Program-made: the position numbers and the translations under genes
Part shown: positions 1 through 8,702 of the stretch, piece by piece
Numbering within the stretch: the first letter of the stretch is position 1
Layout of the letters: each line of letters starts with the position of its first letter
Notes under the pieces: model-generated
Seen by the model: the letters and a program-made list of their open reading frames with translations, nothing else
What the model was told of the DNA's origin: nothing
Databases searched by the model: none
Assembly: GCA_963791625.1 (NCBI GenBank)
Contig: CAWBTA010000006.1
Location: forward strand, 558,001 to 622,000
DNA length: 64,000 nt
Origin: JANMCE01 sp963791625
GTDB lineage: Bacteria; Actinomycetota; Acidimicrobiia; Acidimicrobiales; Ilumatobacteraceae
Direction: 5' to 3'

Positions 1-480
1 GTCACCGATAAGGCCTTTGGCCGCAACGGTCTGCATGCGGTAACCGGCGAACCATGAAATGACATCGTCGGGCTGCTGCAGGTACTGGACGATGTTGTCC
101 TGGAAGGTGTTGTGGTCGGTGGTGTTGACCTTTACCTTGACGTCTTTGTTGCCGAAGCCGTCGACCATGGCCTGCAAAGCGGCCTTGGGCTTGTCGTTGG
201 AGTAGTTGGAGCCGAAGGTGAGGTCGCCCTTGGCCTTGCCGCCCGTTGCCGCAGCGGCAGTCGTGGCGGCGGGTGCCGCAGTGGTGGCCGCAGCCGCAGC
301 GGTGGTTGCGGCTGCCGCAGCAGTGGTTGCGGCACCGGCGGCTGTGGTTGCCGGCGTGGTGGACTTGGTGCTGGAGCCACAGGCGGCGAGGACGGCGCCT
401 ACGCCCGCAAGGCCGGCACCGGCAAGAAGCCGACGACGGGTGAGATCCGAAGAACCTTCGGACGGTGAATGACTGGACAT
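1..480 (-). CDS. ABC transporter sugar-binding lipoprotein, 3'-truncated by window edge
   Basis: The first 160 codons of a minus-strand gene are open to the window edge, so its end is not seen. The N-terminus carries a twin-arginine-like TRRRLL motif (about residues 14-19), a hydrophobic stretch and a lipobox ending L-A-A-C near residue 35, which predicts export and lipid anchoring. An Ala/Thr-rich linker (about 37-80) follows, then the start of an extracellular-solute-binding domain (GDLTFGSNYSNDK) that continues to a DDVISWFAGYRM segment as in family-1 sugar-binding proteins. A good ribosome site (AGGGGG) sits about 4 bases before the ATG. It lies 152 bp after a UgpC-type ATPase on the same strand and probably supplies that transporter's substrate specificity. 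The sugar cannot be named. Confidence 0.85.
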   Translation of the reverse strand, partial: MSSHSPSEGSSDLTRRRLLAGAGLAGVGAVLAACGSSTKSTTPATTAAGAATTAAAAATTAAAAATTAAPAATTAAAATGGKAKGDLTFGSNYSNDKPKAALQAMVDGFGNKDVKVKVNTTDHNTFQDNIVQYLQQPDDVISWFAGYRMQTVAAKGLIGD

Positions 481-632
481 GTAACCCCCTGGAAACAGTG
501 ACCTTTAGGTCTGAATTGGGCACGAAACGAGATTCAGAAGCAAACGAAACTCGTCAGAAGCAAACGTTAGTCCACACGGTGATCGTGTGCTTGTCAAGGT
601 GAAGCTGTGGCGCTTGACACACCGTACTTCTC

Positions 633-1814
633 CTAGCGGAGCGGAAGCCCGGTCTGGGCGTCGAAGAGGTGAGCCTGGTGGGTTCGAACGGCAGCGGCCA
701 TGTGATCACCCGTGTTGACCCGCACGATGCCTTCGAATCGGGCGATGACGGCCGTCGTGTTGTTGGCGCTGCTGGAAACGGCCTCATCGTCGGACGCAAT
801 AGACGCTCCCTCAAACTGAGCGGGTGGGACGGGTAGCCGAAAGTGGATCTGGGTCTCGGCGCCCATTGACTCCGCCAGATCGCAGGTGATCTGCAAGTGC
901 TGATTGGGGGGAATGGCGCTTCCGTCCGGGTTCTCAAAGTGTTCGGGCCGTATGCCGAAGATGATGTTCTTCCCGACGCCTTCGTCGATACGGGGATGCC
1001 GTTCGGCCACGCGTGGGTCGAGCGCCAGGGACTGATCACCGATCTGGGCGGTGTAAACGCCGTCTTTCTTTTCGAGGGCGGCAGTAAGGAAATTCATGGC
1101 GGGCGAGCCGATGAAGCCGGCCACAAAGAGGTTGTTGGGGCGTTCGTAGAGATCCTGAGGCGGCGCAACCTGCTGCAAGAGGCCTTTTCGCATGACGGCG
1201 ACCCGATCGCCCATGGTCATGGCCTCGACCTGATCGTGGGTGACATACACCATGGTGGTGGCGAGTTCGCGCTGTAAACGAATGATTTCGCCACGCATCT
1301 GCACGCGCAGCTTGGCGTCAAGGTTCGAAAGCGGCTCATCCATGAGGAACACCGATGGCTCGCGCACAATGGCTCGGCCCATGGCGACTCGCTGGCGTTG
1401 GCCACCGGAGAGGGCCTTCGGGGTGCGATCGAGATAGGCGGTGAGGCCAAGAATGGCGGCGGCTTTGTTGACCCGTTCGGCGATCTGGTCTTTGGGCACC
1501 TTGGCCATCTCGAGGGCAAAGCCCATGTTGCCCCGGACCGTCATGTGCGGGTACAGGGCGTAGTTCTGGAAGACCATGGCGACGTCACGTTCGCCTGGAG
1601 GTAGATCGTTGACGGTTCGCTCGCCGATGTTGAGCGTGCCCTCGGTTATCTCCTCGAGGCCAGCGATCATGCGCAGCGCGGTGGACTTGCCACAGCCGGA
1701 AGGGCCGACGAGCACCATGAACTCTCCGTCGGCGATTTCAAGGTCGAGGCTGGGAACAGCAACCGTGCCGTCTTGGTATTCCTTACGAATCTTGTCGAAC
1801 GTAACCTGAGCCAT
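633..1814 (-). CDS. ugpC: UgpC/MsmX-type sugar ABC transporter ATP-binding protein
   Basis: A 393-residue cytoplasmic ATPase that powers a carbohydrate importer. Walker A GPSGCGKST is at residues 37-45, the Q-loop glutamine near 83, the signature LSGGQ at 135-139, Walker B VFLMDE at 155-160 and the switch histidine (VTHDQ) at 193. The region after about 240 is a TOBE-like regulatory domain, which gives the full length usual for this family. The reading frame is open further upstream, but ATG at 1814 (MAQVTF) fits family N-termini; the longer start would add 34 unrelated residues and run into galT. It lies 44 bp after galT and before the binding-protein gene, all on one strand. No permease genes are seen; they may lie beyond the window or elsewhere. 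Confidence 0.93.
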   Translation of the reverse strand: MAQVTFDKIRKEYQDGTVAVPSLDLEIADGEFMVLVGPSGCGKSTALRMIAGLEEITEGTLNIGERTVNDLPPGERDVAMVFQNYALYPHMTVRGNMGFALEMAKVPKDQIAERVNKAAAILGLTAYLDRTPKALSGGQRQRVAMGRAIVREPSVFLMDEPLSNLDAKLRVQMRGEIIRLQRELATTMVYVTHDQVEAMTMGDRVAVMRKGLLQQVAPPQDLYERPNNLFVAGFIGSPAMNFLTAALEKKDGVYTAQIGDQSLALDPRVAERHPRIDEGVGKNIIFGIRPEHFENPDGSAIPPNQHLQITCDLAESMGAETQIHFRLPVPPAQFEGASIASDDEAVSSSANNTTAVIARFEGIVRVNTGDHMAAAVRTHQAHLFDAQTGLPLR

Positions 1815-1858
1815 GCGACGCACAATAGCACCGGATATGTGGCGCTCGGCACACCTGG

Positions 1859-2980
1859 TCAGACCGAAGAGTGAGGACTCTTCGACCGAATGTCCGGAAC
1901 GCTTACCGTCGACCAATCATCGGCCACAACGTCGAGTGATGCGAGGTGCTGAGCGGACACCTCGGGCAACGTGTCGTTGATGAACAGCCCAAGGGCCGTC
2001 TCGACCGACGCCCGCACCTTCAGCCGTTCTGGGCTGCGGTGGGGTGGGAGGAACTCGACATGCAGATGCCAGTCGTGGGCGTCGTTCGGGGCTTCCTGAA
2101 TACACATCATGTAGGGCAGCTCGAAGCCGAACAGCGCGTCGTAGCGGGCCACAACGTCACGAACAGCTCTCGCCAGATCGGTTGCCTCGACGGTGGTGAG
2201 GTCGCCGAGGCGACGGCAGCCGTGGCGTCGGGCCCGCACGTGAATCTCGAACGGCCATCGGGCGGCGTAGGGAACGGCCACCGTGAACGAGTCGTTGGCT
2301 ACCACTATCCGCTCGCTGTCGTGGTCGATGGTGGTAAGGCGGCAGCCGAGGCACAAGCCTTCGTGCTGGCGGTGCCACTGGTAGGCGTCACTCTTGGTCT
2401 GCACCGCAGGCGGCGTATGGCCGAATGCGTACAGCTGACCGTGCGGGTGGCTGAGTGTGGCGCCGACGCCGGCACCGCGGTTTTCGAACGCCATCACGTA
2501 CGTGAAACCTTCATCCCAGAGCGCGCCGGACCGGTCGCGCCAGATGGCGATTACCCGCGCCACTTCGACGAGTGGAAGCGTCGCAAGGCTGCCCTGGTGG
2601 GCATCGGTGTAGACCACCACCTGACAACGGCCGACAGATGCGCCTTCGAGGGCTCCGTCAACGGCGGGCGGGTGGGGGACGAGGCTGGGGAATCGGTTGT
2701 CGAACACCGCAGCGTCGAAATCGAAGGGAAGCTCGACGCCGTGTGGGCACAGTGGGCAACCGTCGGTGGGGGTTTGCGCTCCGGTGGCAAGGCCGCCCGG
2801 GCGCTGGTTACGGGCGGGGGAAACGGCCACCCAGCTTCGGGTGGAAAGGTCAAAGCGCATGTGGAGTGCCGCCTGGCTGACTTCGGCCGGCTGGTCAACG
2901 AGCGAACCGACCCGGTCGCCGTAGAGGAAGAATGAGCGGCCGTCGGGGTGCACCAGATCATGGCGATCGAGCGAGCTCAT
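1859..2980 (-). CDS. galT: galactose-1-phosphate uridylyltransferase
   Basis: GalT transfers UMP from UDP-glucose to galactose-1-phosphate in the Leloir pathway. The 373-residue protein has the zinc-type C-x-x-C (CPLC, 75-78), the nucleotide-binding VFDNRFPSL segment (92-100) and the catalytic HPHGQ triad motif at 178-182, where the second histidine (H180) is the expected nucleophile. Length and motif order match the family. Its ATG overlaps the end of the DeoR-type regulator by 4 bp, so the two are translationally coupled, and an ABC ATPase follows 44 bp downstream. The arrangement suggests an inducible galactoside uptake and use operon. Confidence 0.93.
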   Translation of the reverse strand: MSSLDRHDLVHPDGRSFFLYGDRVGSLVDQPAEVSQAALHMRFDLSTRSWVAVSPARNQRPGGLATGAQTPTDGCPLCPHGVELPFDFDAAVFDNRFPSLVPHPPAVDGALEGASVGRCQVVVYTDAHQGSLATLPLVEVARVIAIWRDRSGALWDEGFTYVMAFENRGAGVGATLSHPHGQLYAFGHTPPAVQTKSDAYQWHRQHEGLCLGCRLTTIDHDSERIVVANDSFTVAVPYAARWPFEIHVRARRHGCRRLGDLTTVEATDLARAVRDVVARYDALFGFELPYMMCIQEAPNDAHDWHLHVEFLPPHRSPERLKVRASVETALGLFINDTLPEVSAQHLASLDVVADDWSTVSVPDIRSKSPHSSV

Positions 2981-3777
2981 TCGGCGATCACAACCTGGAC
3001 ACCCCGAGCCCGCAGCTCGGCGCAGAGATCGACCGGGGCCGACCGATCGGTGACCAGGACGTCGACCAGGTCAATCGGGCAAACGTTGGCGAGCGCGGTG
3101 GCACCGAGTTTGGAGGAGTCGGCGAGCACGATGATGCGCTGGGATGCTGCCACCATCGCACGCTTCATTTCTGCTTCGGGAAGGTTGATGTTGGTAACGC
3201 CGTGGTTCGGGTCGATGCCGTTGCAACCGAGGAAGAGCGTGCTCACGCGGAGCTGCGAGAAGAACGCCGACCCGAGTGGATTGACGAGTGAATGCTGCTT
3301 GGGTCGCAGCGTGCCGCCGGTGACGATGACGTTGAGACGGGGAGCACCCCGCTCGACCTCGAGCGCGATGGTGAGGCTGTTGGTGATGACGGTGATGTCG
3401 CCCAGTGCGGTTTCGGCGACCAGGGCGCGGGCCATGGCGGTGGTGGTGGTGCCTACGTCGATGATCACCGACTCGCCACTGCTCATCAGGTTGACGGCAG
3501 CACGACCGATGCTTGCCTTCTCGGCGCTCAGGGCCTCGGCCGCCTCTTCGAATGTGCGCTCTACCCGGGTGTCGCCGCCGGCCATGGCCCCGCCATGGAC
3601 GCGCCGCAGGACGCCGCGTCGTTCGAGGGTGTCGAGATCGGAACGAAGGGTGACTTCCGAAACTCCGAAACGATCCGAAAGCTCGCGAACGCGGACGAAC
3701 CCGAACTCGGAAACCACTTTGGCGATGCGTTCCTGGCGCACCTCTGCCGGTAGGAGTGCGCCGTCACCTTCGATCAC
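2977..3777 (-). CDS. DeoR/GlpR-family transcriptional regulator
   Basis: A 266-residue sugar-responsive repressor. The N-terminal winged helix-turn-helix (about 12-68) has the DeoR pattern RQERIAKVVSEFG followed by VSEVTLRSDLDTLERRG. The C-terminal DeoRC sensor domain has an IDVGTTTTAMA segment, which in the family binds a phosphorylated sugar, and later a GCNGIDPNHGVT motif. It heads the operon deoR-galT-ugpC-binding protein. Two direct repeats of GAAAGCGA lie just upstream (3818-3841) and are a plausible autoregulatory operator. The effector is likely a galactose-pathway intermediate, which is inference from the neighbours. Confidence 0.92.
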   Translation of the reverse strand: MIEGDGALLPAEVRQERIAKVVSEFGFVRVRELSDRFGVSEVTLRSDLDTLERRGVLRRVHGGAMAGGDTRVERTFEEAAEALSAEKASIGRAAVNLMSSGESVIIDVGTTTTAMARALVAETALGDITVITNSLTIALEVERGAPRLNVIVTGGTLRPKQHSLVNPLGSAFFSQLRVSTLFLGCNGIDPNHGVTNINLPEAEMKRAMVAASQRIIVLADSSKLGATALANVCPIDLVDVLVTDRSAPVDLCAELRARGVQVVIAE

Positions 3778-3817
3778 GAACTGGACCTTAACCGAATCGA
3801 TAGCGCCGGAGTAGTTG

Positions 3818-3841
3818 TCGCTTTCGTTCCCCTTCGCTTTC
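3818..3841. promoter_or_regulatory. putative DeoR-type operator: two direct GAAAGCGA repeats
   Basis: Two identical octamers, TCGCTTTC on the plus strand (GAAAGCGA on minus), start at 3818 and 3834, a 16-base period. They lie 41-64 bases upstream of the regulator's start codon. DeoR-family operators are often direct repeats of A/G-rich GAAA-type motifs. Binding is inferred. Confidence 0.35.
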
Positions 3842-3920
3842 CTTCATACAGGGCGTCGTTCGTGGCGGGGGTGACGTCGGTCACCTAAGGCTCGGCTAAC
3901 CTGATACTGGGAGGACTGTC

Positions 3921-5540
3921 ATGCCTGACGTGAGTTACAGCTCGGGAGTCTCGTCGGTGGCACTGATTGGTGACACGATCGGAGCAAACCTGGCCAGAAT
4001 CGTCGACCGCTACGGGAAACGGGACGCGATGGTCGATTGCGAGACCGGACGACGGTGGTCCTATGGCGAGTTTGGGCGTGATGTCGATGCCGTTGCGCTC
4101 GGCCTGCTCTCACTCGGTGTGCGGACCGGTGACCGGGTCGGTATCTGGGCACCGAACTGCCCCGAATGGACGCTGGTGCAGTACGGGGCGGCCAAGATTG
4201 GGGCCGTTCTGGTCACCATCAACCCGGCATATCGGTCCCATGAGATGGCCTACGTGCTGCGCCAAGCAGGCATCCGTACCGTTGTGGCGGTGCCCGAGTT
4301 CAAGGGCGCCAGCTACGCTGCCATGATTGATGGTGCTCGGCCTGACTGCCCGGACCTGATCGACGCGGTGTTCATTGGCGAACCGAGCTGGGATGCCCTC
4401 CTGGCCGCAGGTTACAACGGCGACGCGGCCGAGTTGGCCGCGGTCGGTGCCACGTTGGGGGCCGATGATCCGATCAACATTCAGTACACGTCGGGCACGA
4501 CCGGATTTCCGAAGGGGGCTACGCTCACCCACCACAACATCTTGAATAACGGCTTCTTTGTCGGAGAACTCTGCTCGTACAGCGAGGTCGATCGGGTGTG
4601 TATTCCGGTGCCCTTCTACCACTGCTTCGGCATGGTGATGGGCAACCTGGGCGCAACCAGCCACGGAGCAGCGATGATCATCCCGTCACGCTCGTTCGAC
4701 CCTCGTGCCACCCTCGCAGCCGTGGCTGCCGAGCGATGCACATCGCTGTACGGCGTGCCCACCATGTTCATCGCTGAGCTGAACCATCCCGACTTCGCGT
4801 CCTTCGATCTCACGTCGCTCCGCACGGGAATCATGGCCGGCTCTCCCTGCCCGGTCGAGGTTATGAAGCAGGTCATCGGCAAGATGGGAATGCGCGAAGT
4901 GTCGATCTGCTACGGCATGACCGAAACGTCACCCGTGTCCACGCAGACCCGCAAGGACGACTCGCTCGCACGTCGAGTCGCCACGGTTGGCCGTGTCGGC
5001 CCGCACGTGGAGGTGAAGGTGATCGACCCGGCGAACGGCCGTACCGTGCCGCGGGGCGAGGCGGGTGAGCTGTGTACCCGCGGGTACTCGGTGATGCTTG
5101 GTTACTGGGCTCAACCCGAAAAGACGGCCGAGGCCATCGACAGTGCGCGTTGGATGCACACCGGCGATATCGCGGTGATGGACGCCGACGGTTACCTCGC
5201 CATCACGGGCCGCATCAAGGACATGATCATCCGCGGGGGAGAAAACGTCTACCCACGCGAGATCGAGGAGTTCCTGTACACCCACCCCGATGTGGTGGAC
5301 GCGCAGGTCATTGGGGTGCCCGACGCCAAGTACGGCGAAGAGGTGATGGCCTGGGTGAAACTGAAACCGGGTGCGCCAGAGATGACCTCAGCGTCGTTGA
5401 AGGAGTTCTGCACCGGTAAACTCGCGCACTACAAGATCCCACGTTACGTGCATCTTGTGGAGGAGTTCCCGATGACGGTCACGGGCAAGGTGCGCAAGGT
5501 TGAGATGCGTGAAACGTCGGTGGCTCTCCTGGGTCTGTAG
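3921..5540 (+). CDS. AMP-dependent fatty acyl-CoA synthetase (FadD/ACSM-like)
   Basis: A 539-residue acid-CoA ligase that activates a carboxylic acid through an acyl-adenylate and transfers it to CoA. The P-loop YTSGTTGFPKGA is at 189-200, the A5 motif YGMTETSP near 334-341, the A8 hinge GRIKDMIIRGGENVYP near 432-447, and the A10 lysine in TVTGKVRK near 520. The sequence resembles actinobacterial 'fatty-acyl-CoA synthase' proteins of medium to long chain type. It stands alone between the DeoR operon and a convergent membrane desaturase-like gene. Chain length specificity cannot be read from the sequence. Confidence 0.9.
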   Translation: MPDVSYSSGVSSVALIGDTIGANLARIVDRYGKRDAMVDCETGRRWSYGEFGRDVDAVALGLLSLGVRTGDRVGIWAPNCPEWTLVQYGAAKIGAVLVTINPAYRSHEMAYVLRQAGIRTVVAVPEFKGASYAAMIDGARPDCPDLIDAVFIGEPSWDALLAAGYNGDAAELAAVGATLGADDPINIQYTSGTTGFPKGATLTHHNILNNGFFVGELCSYSEVDRVCIPVPFYHCFGMVMGNLGATSHGAAMIIPSRSFDPRATLAAVAAERCTSLYGVPTMFIAELNHPDFASFDLTSLRTGIMAGSPCPVEVMKQVIGKMGMREVSICYGMTETSPVSTQTRKDDSLARRVATVGRVGPHVEVKVIDPANGRTVPRGEAGELCTRGYSVMLGYWAQPEKTAEAIDSARWMHTGDIAVMDADGYLAITGRIKDMIIRGGENVYPREIEEFLYTHPDVVDAQVIGVPDAKYGEEVMAWVKLKPGAPEMTSASLKEFCTGKLAHYKIPRYVHLVEEFPMTVTGKVRKVEMRETSVALLGL

Positions 5541-5560
5541 GGCCGCAAATTCAGGCTTGG

Positions 5561-6490
5561 CTAGGCAGCGCTTTCCTGTTTCGGCGTCCAGCCGGGATGA
5601 CCGACGGTGTAACCGATTCGATGTCGCCATGTTGTTGCAGACGCAACATCTTTCCGGATCTCGTTGAATTCGTGATAGGCGATGCGGAACGGGTTGAAGG
5701 TATTGATGTTCTTGGTGAGGCCGTACTTCACCCGTCGCAGTTCAGGTTCGAAAGTTCCGAATAGCTTGTCCCAAACGATGAGAATGCCGCCGTAGTTCTT
5801 GTCGAGGTACTGCTTGTTGGCGCCGTGATGGACCCGATGATGAGACGGTGTGTTCAGTACGGCTTCTGCCTTTGGATGCAGCCGATCGATGACCTCGGTG
5901 TGAATCCAGTACTGGTAGAGCAGGTTGAGTTGACCGGCCCGGAACGTCTTGCTGGAGGGAAAACCGAGCAGCGGCATCGGGGAAAAGATCCACGCCATCA
6001 TCGCGCCCGACCACGGCTGACGCAGTGCAGTGGAGAGGTTGTAGCGGCGGCTTGAGTGATGACTCACATGGTTCGCCCAGAACAGTCGGATCTCGTGTTG
6101 GAAGCGATGATCCCAGTAGTAGAGGAAGTCCCACAGCAGCATGGCCAGCCAGAGCGAACCGCGCCGGCTGCCGATGTTGGAGACCCGTCGGCGGAACAGG
6201 GCGCGATCAAGTCGTCCGAGCAACGACAGCGTGGCGAAACCGAAGGCAACGTTGCCAACGAGCATCAGGAGGCTCGCAGCGGTGTCTTTGCGCTCATAGC
6301 CGACGGGAACGAGCGGATCGGCCGGTAGTTGGGGGCCGGACAGGGTCGCCTCATCGGCGGTGTCGAGGTCGTCGACGGCGCGCTTGGTTGTCACCCGCCG
6401 CAAAAGCATGGCCTCAGCGATCATGGTCGCGACGAAGAACGGCAGTGACAGTTGGTCGATCGGATCGAGGGTCTTCAAACTCTTCCGCAC
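5561..6490 (-). CDS. sterol desaturase / fatty acid hydroxylase superfamily membrane protein
   Basis: A 309-residue membrane di-iron enzyme candidate. Histidine-rich clusters typical of the superfamily are present: WDHRFQHE (H127-H132 region), HVSHHSS (about 141-147) and HHRVHHG in the C-terminal half. Hydrophobic stretches near 15-30, 72-90 and 113-126 are possible membrane segments. Members hydroxylate or desaturate lipids or isoprenoids. The gene is convergent with the acyl-CoA synthetase, with only 20 bp between stops, and divergent from an NlpC/P60 gene. The substrate is unknown. Confidence 0.88.
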   Translation of the reverse strand: MRKSLKTLDPIDQLSLPFFVATMIAEAMLLRRVTTKRAVDDLDTADEATLSGPQLPADPLVPVGYERKDTAASLLMLVGNVAFGFATLSLLGRLDRALFRRRVSNIGSRRGSLWLAMLLWDFLYYWDHRFQHEIRLFWANHVSHHSSRRYNLSTALRQPWSGAMMAWIFSPMPLLGFPSSKTFRAGQLNLLYQYWIHTEVIDRLHPKAEAVLNTPSHHRVHHGANKQYLDKNYGGILIVWDKLFGTFEPELRRVKYGLTKNINTFNPFRIAYHEFNEIRKDVASATTWRHRIGYTVGHPGWTPKQESAA

Positions 6491-6535
6491 GACGACCAGT
6501 TAATCGCATTGTGCCTGGTCATGTGATGTCGCGTC

Positions 6536-6640
6536 GCAGCCTCGCTGGGTCGCTACCGTGGGACCTTTCGCCCCACTTGCGGGATTGCCGAGCGAAGCGA
6601 GAACGAGCGGCCGGGAGCGGTAGCGACTCAGCGAGGCTGC
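6536..6640. repeat. long imperfect inverted repeat in a divergent intergenic region
   Basis: A 23-base arm at 6536-6558 (GCAGCCTCGCTGGGTCGCTACCG) is repeated in inverse complement at 6618-6640 with one mismatch. The arms enclose 59 bases that contain a smaller GTGGG/CCCAC hairpin and a GAGCGAAGCGAGAACGAGCG segment. It sits between the start of the hydroxylase gene and the NlpC/P60 gene. It could be a structured leader, a bidirectional transcription stop or a small repeat element. The 22/23 match is too long for chance in 230 bases. Confidence 0.6.
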
Positions 6641-6718
6641 TGGACGGTGGTTCGGCAGAACTTCGTCAAGTTCCGGCAGAGTTGTGCCGGGTGCGCCTGA
6701 GGTGTCGATGGGTAACGC

Positions 6719-7474
6719 ATGGCAACACATGCGCCCACGACGCGCGGTCTGACGAGGCGTCGCTTCCTGGTGGCCACGGCCGGCTCCACGGTTGCGATGA
6801 TGTTTCGCACCAGCGATGCGAGCGCCGAAACACCTGGCGACATCGCAGTGCGGGCGGCCCGTAGCCAACTCGGCGTGCCCTATCTCTGGAACGGCGCAAC
6901 ACCGGGCGTCGGTTTCGACTGCTCAGGTTTGGTGATGTGGGCCTGGCAGCAGGCCGGCGTGTCGATGGATCACTATACGGTGGCCCAGTCGACCAGCTTC
7001 CGGGAAGTCGGCATGAACGAACTGATCCCCGGCGATCTGGTGTTCAACAAGTCTCTCGGCCACGTGGTGATGTTTACCGGTAACGGTCGGTGCATCCAGG
7101 CGCCGAGCAAGGGCAAGTTGGTGCAGGAAGGAATCATGTACAACTCGGCGCTGGCGGTCCGTCCAACCCTCGCACCGATCCGTCGAGCACCCACAGGCAA
7201 CGCGCCAACCCCGGCACCTGCACCAGCACCAGCACCCACCGCTGCTCCGTCACCCGCTCCGGTGCCTGCCCCGGTACCCGCACCGCCCCCGCCGCCGAGG
7301 CAGTCGACGCCGTCTGCTCCCTCTTCCGGAGGAGAGACGTATGTCGTCGTGACGGGTGACACGTTGTCGCGTATCGCGACCCGCACCGGCACCACGGTCG
7401 ACCTGCTTGTGAAGGCCAACAGCATCAAGAACGCCAATATGATCTACGTCGGCCAGGTGCTCAAACTCCCATAA
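6719..7474 (+). CDS. secreted NlpC/P60 endopeptidase with LysM domain
   Basis: A 251-residue peptidoglycan hydrolase. A twin-arginine signal (LTRRRFLVATAGS, about 11-23) predicts Tat export, with cleavage near ASA-ET. The NlpC/P60 domain (about 40-150) has the catalytic cysteine in GFDCSGL (C68) and the histidine in LGHVVM (H115). A Pro/Ala-rich linker (about 160-195) leads to a C-terminal LysM domain (about 207-251, YVVVTGDTLSRIA) that binds peptidoglycan. The likely role is cutting stem peptides in wall remodelling. ATG at 6719 gives the full Tat signal. A long inverted repeat lies 79 bases upstream. Confidence 0.93.
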   Translation: MATHAPTTRGLTRRRFLVATAGSTVAMMFRTSDASAETPGDIAVRAARSQLGVPYLWNGATPGVGFDCSGLVMWAWQQAGVSMDHYTVAQSTSFREVGMNELIPGDLVFNKSLGHVVMFTGNGRCIQAPSKGKLVQEGIMYNSALAVRPTLAPIRRAPTGNAPTPAPAPAPAPTAAPSPAPVPAPVPAPPPPPRQSTPSAPSSGGETYVVVTGDTLSRIATRTGTTVDLLVKANSIKNANMIYVGQVLKLP

Positions 7475-7481
7475 AACAGGG

Positions 7482-7509
7482 TTGCACCTAGGTCGTACGA
7501 CCATAGAAC
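7482..7509 (+). promoter_or_regulatory. putative promoter with palindromic operator before the glycan operon
   Basis: TTGCAC (7482-7487) and TAGAAC (7504-7509) are spaced by 16 bases and could be -35 and -10 elements. Between them is the perfect 12-base palindrome GGTCGTACGACC (7491-7502), flanked by CTA and TAG. A palindrome in the spacer is a common repressor or activator site. It lies 39-66 bases before the first gene of the 7.5-15.8 kb operon. No factor can be assigned. Confidence 0.35.
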
Positions 7510-7547
7510 AGTAGCGAGGTGCCCTCCATAAGGCCCATCGTGACTGC

Positions 7548-8702
7548 ATGGGTTCACTCCGCCGTAACTCCCCGTTCAGTTTCCTGTCACCCGATCGAGC
7601 AGCGAGACGCTTCGTGCTCTGCTCGCACGATGGCTTCGGTCTTGGCCATGTCCGCCGGAACGGGTTGATCGCCCGTCAGCTGCTTGCCGAGCCCGACGCA
7701 GAGGTCGTGATGGTGACCGGGTCTTCCATCGGAGTTCCGTGGTTGCAGCACCCCCGGCTGTCGGTGGTGAGCGTCCCGTCCATGACGAAGGACGCCTCTG
7801 GTATGTACCGCCACTCGACGATGTCGTTCGAGGAGGCCCTCAGCGAGCGAGCCCGAGTGCTTACCGATGTGGTCCGCACCTTTCGTCCCACGGCCCTGGT
7901 GATCGACCGCCACCCGTACGGTATCGGCGGCGAATGGCGCCCCGGTATCGAACTCGCCTGTCGCCTTGGCGCTCGCATCGTTGTTGGCCTCAGGGACATT
8001 CTCGATGACCCGGCTGTCGTCCGGAGCGAGATCGAAGGTGACGGCTGGCGCGACGTTGCCGAGCTCTTCGATGACGCGTTCGTCTACGGGGCTCCGTCGA
8101 TTTGCGACCAGCACCTGGAGTACGGCTTACCGATTCGTCCGACGTATCTCGGCTGGGTCACCGATCCGGCTCCAGTCGTGCAACGCGACCCGAACCTCGT
8201 GGTTGTGACCGCCGGCGGGGGAGCCGACGGCGAGAGCCTGTTGAGGCTGGCGCTCGCCACGGCCCGATTGCGTGAAGATCGACGCTTCGTCATCGTGGCC
8301 GGACCCTACGCCGATCAGCTTCCCCGCTACGTCGATCGCTCGGGTCGCGTCTCGGTCGTTCGCAGCGTACCGGGCTGTGCCGAGGTGTTTGCCACCGCGG
8401 GCTTCGTGGTGCAGATGGCGGGATACAACTCCACCTTTGAAGCGCTCTCGGCCGGTGTTCGTCCCATTCTTTTGCCTCGTCGAGCGCCACGCCGCGAACA
8501 GGCCATTCGAGCGACCCGTCTGGCATCCCTTGGTCTGGCCGATGTGCTCGACGATGCCAGTACGCCGTCGGAGCTGGCGTGGCTGTTGGACCGACCGCGA
8601 GGCTTTGCCTTGTCGGTACTGCAGGAGGCCGGTATCCACATGGACGGCGCCTCGCGCACCGCCGCGGCGCTGCTCCACAACGCTCGCGAGTTCGTCTCAT
8701 GA
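7548..8702 (+). CDS. GT28/MurG-like glycosyltransferase
   Basis: A 384-residue predicted glycosyltransferase of the GT-B fold. The N-terminus has the GLGHVRRN glycine-rich loop typical of MurG/GT28-type enzymes (about 32-39), and the C-terminal half has the AGGGADGE loop and a donor-binding region QMAGYNSTFEALSAGVRPIL that matches nucleotide-sugar site motifs. No signal or clear membrane segment is present, so it acts in the cytoplasm or at the inner face of the membrane. It is the first gene of a tight operon; its stop overlaps the ABC exporter start. It probably builds the glycan or glycolipid that the exporter moves. The donor sugar is unknown. Confidence 0.82.
   Translation: MGSLRRNSPFSFLSPDRAARRFVLCSHDGFGLGHVRRNGLIARQLLAEPDAEVVMVTGSSIGVPWLQHPRLSVVSVPSMTKDASGMYRHSTMSFEEALSERARVLTDVVRTFRPTALVIDRHPYGIGGEWRPGIELACRLGARIVVGLRDILDDPAVVRSEIEGDGWRDVAELFDDAFVYGAPSICDQHLEYGLPIRPTYLGWVTDPAPVVQRDPNLVVVTAGGGADGESLLRLALATARLREDRRFVIVAGPYADQLPRYVDRSGRVSVVRSVPGCAEVFATAGFVVQMAGYNSTFEALSAGVRPILLPRRAPRREQAIRATRLASLGLADVLDDASTPSELAWLLDRPRGFALSVLQEAGIHMDGASRTAAALLHNAREFVS

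Noticed and set aside
681..689. GGTTCGAAC, a tRNA T-loop-like motif
   Set aside because: It lies inside the ABC ATPase coding region and no acceptor or anticodon stems surround it.
1946..2935. 329-codon plus-strand frame
   Set aside because: Antisense shadow of galT, which has all catalytic motifs.
6491..6718. ydaO-type (c-di-AMP) riboswitch before the NlpC/P60 gene
   Set aside because: Such riboswitches often precede these genes, but the conserved GGGGTGAATC-like and CCGACAGCTAACC-like segments are absent.
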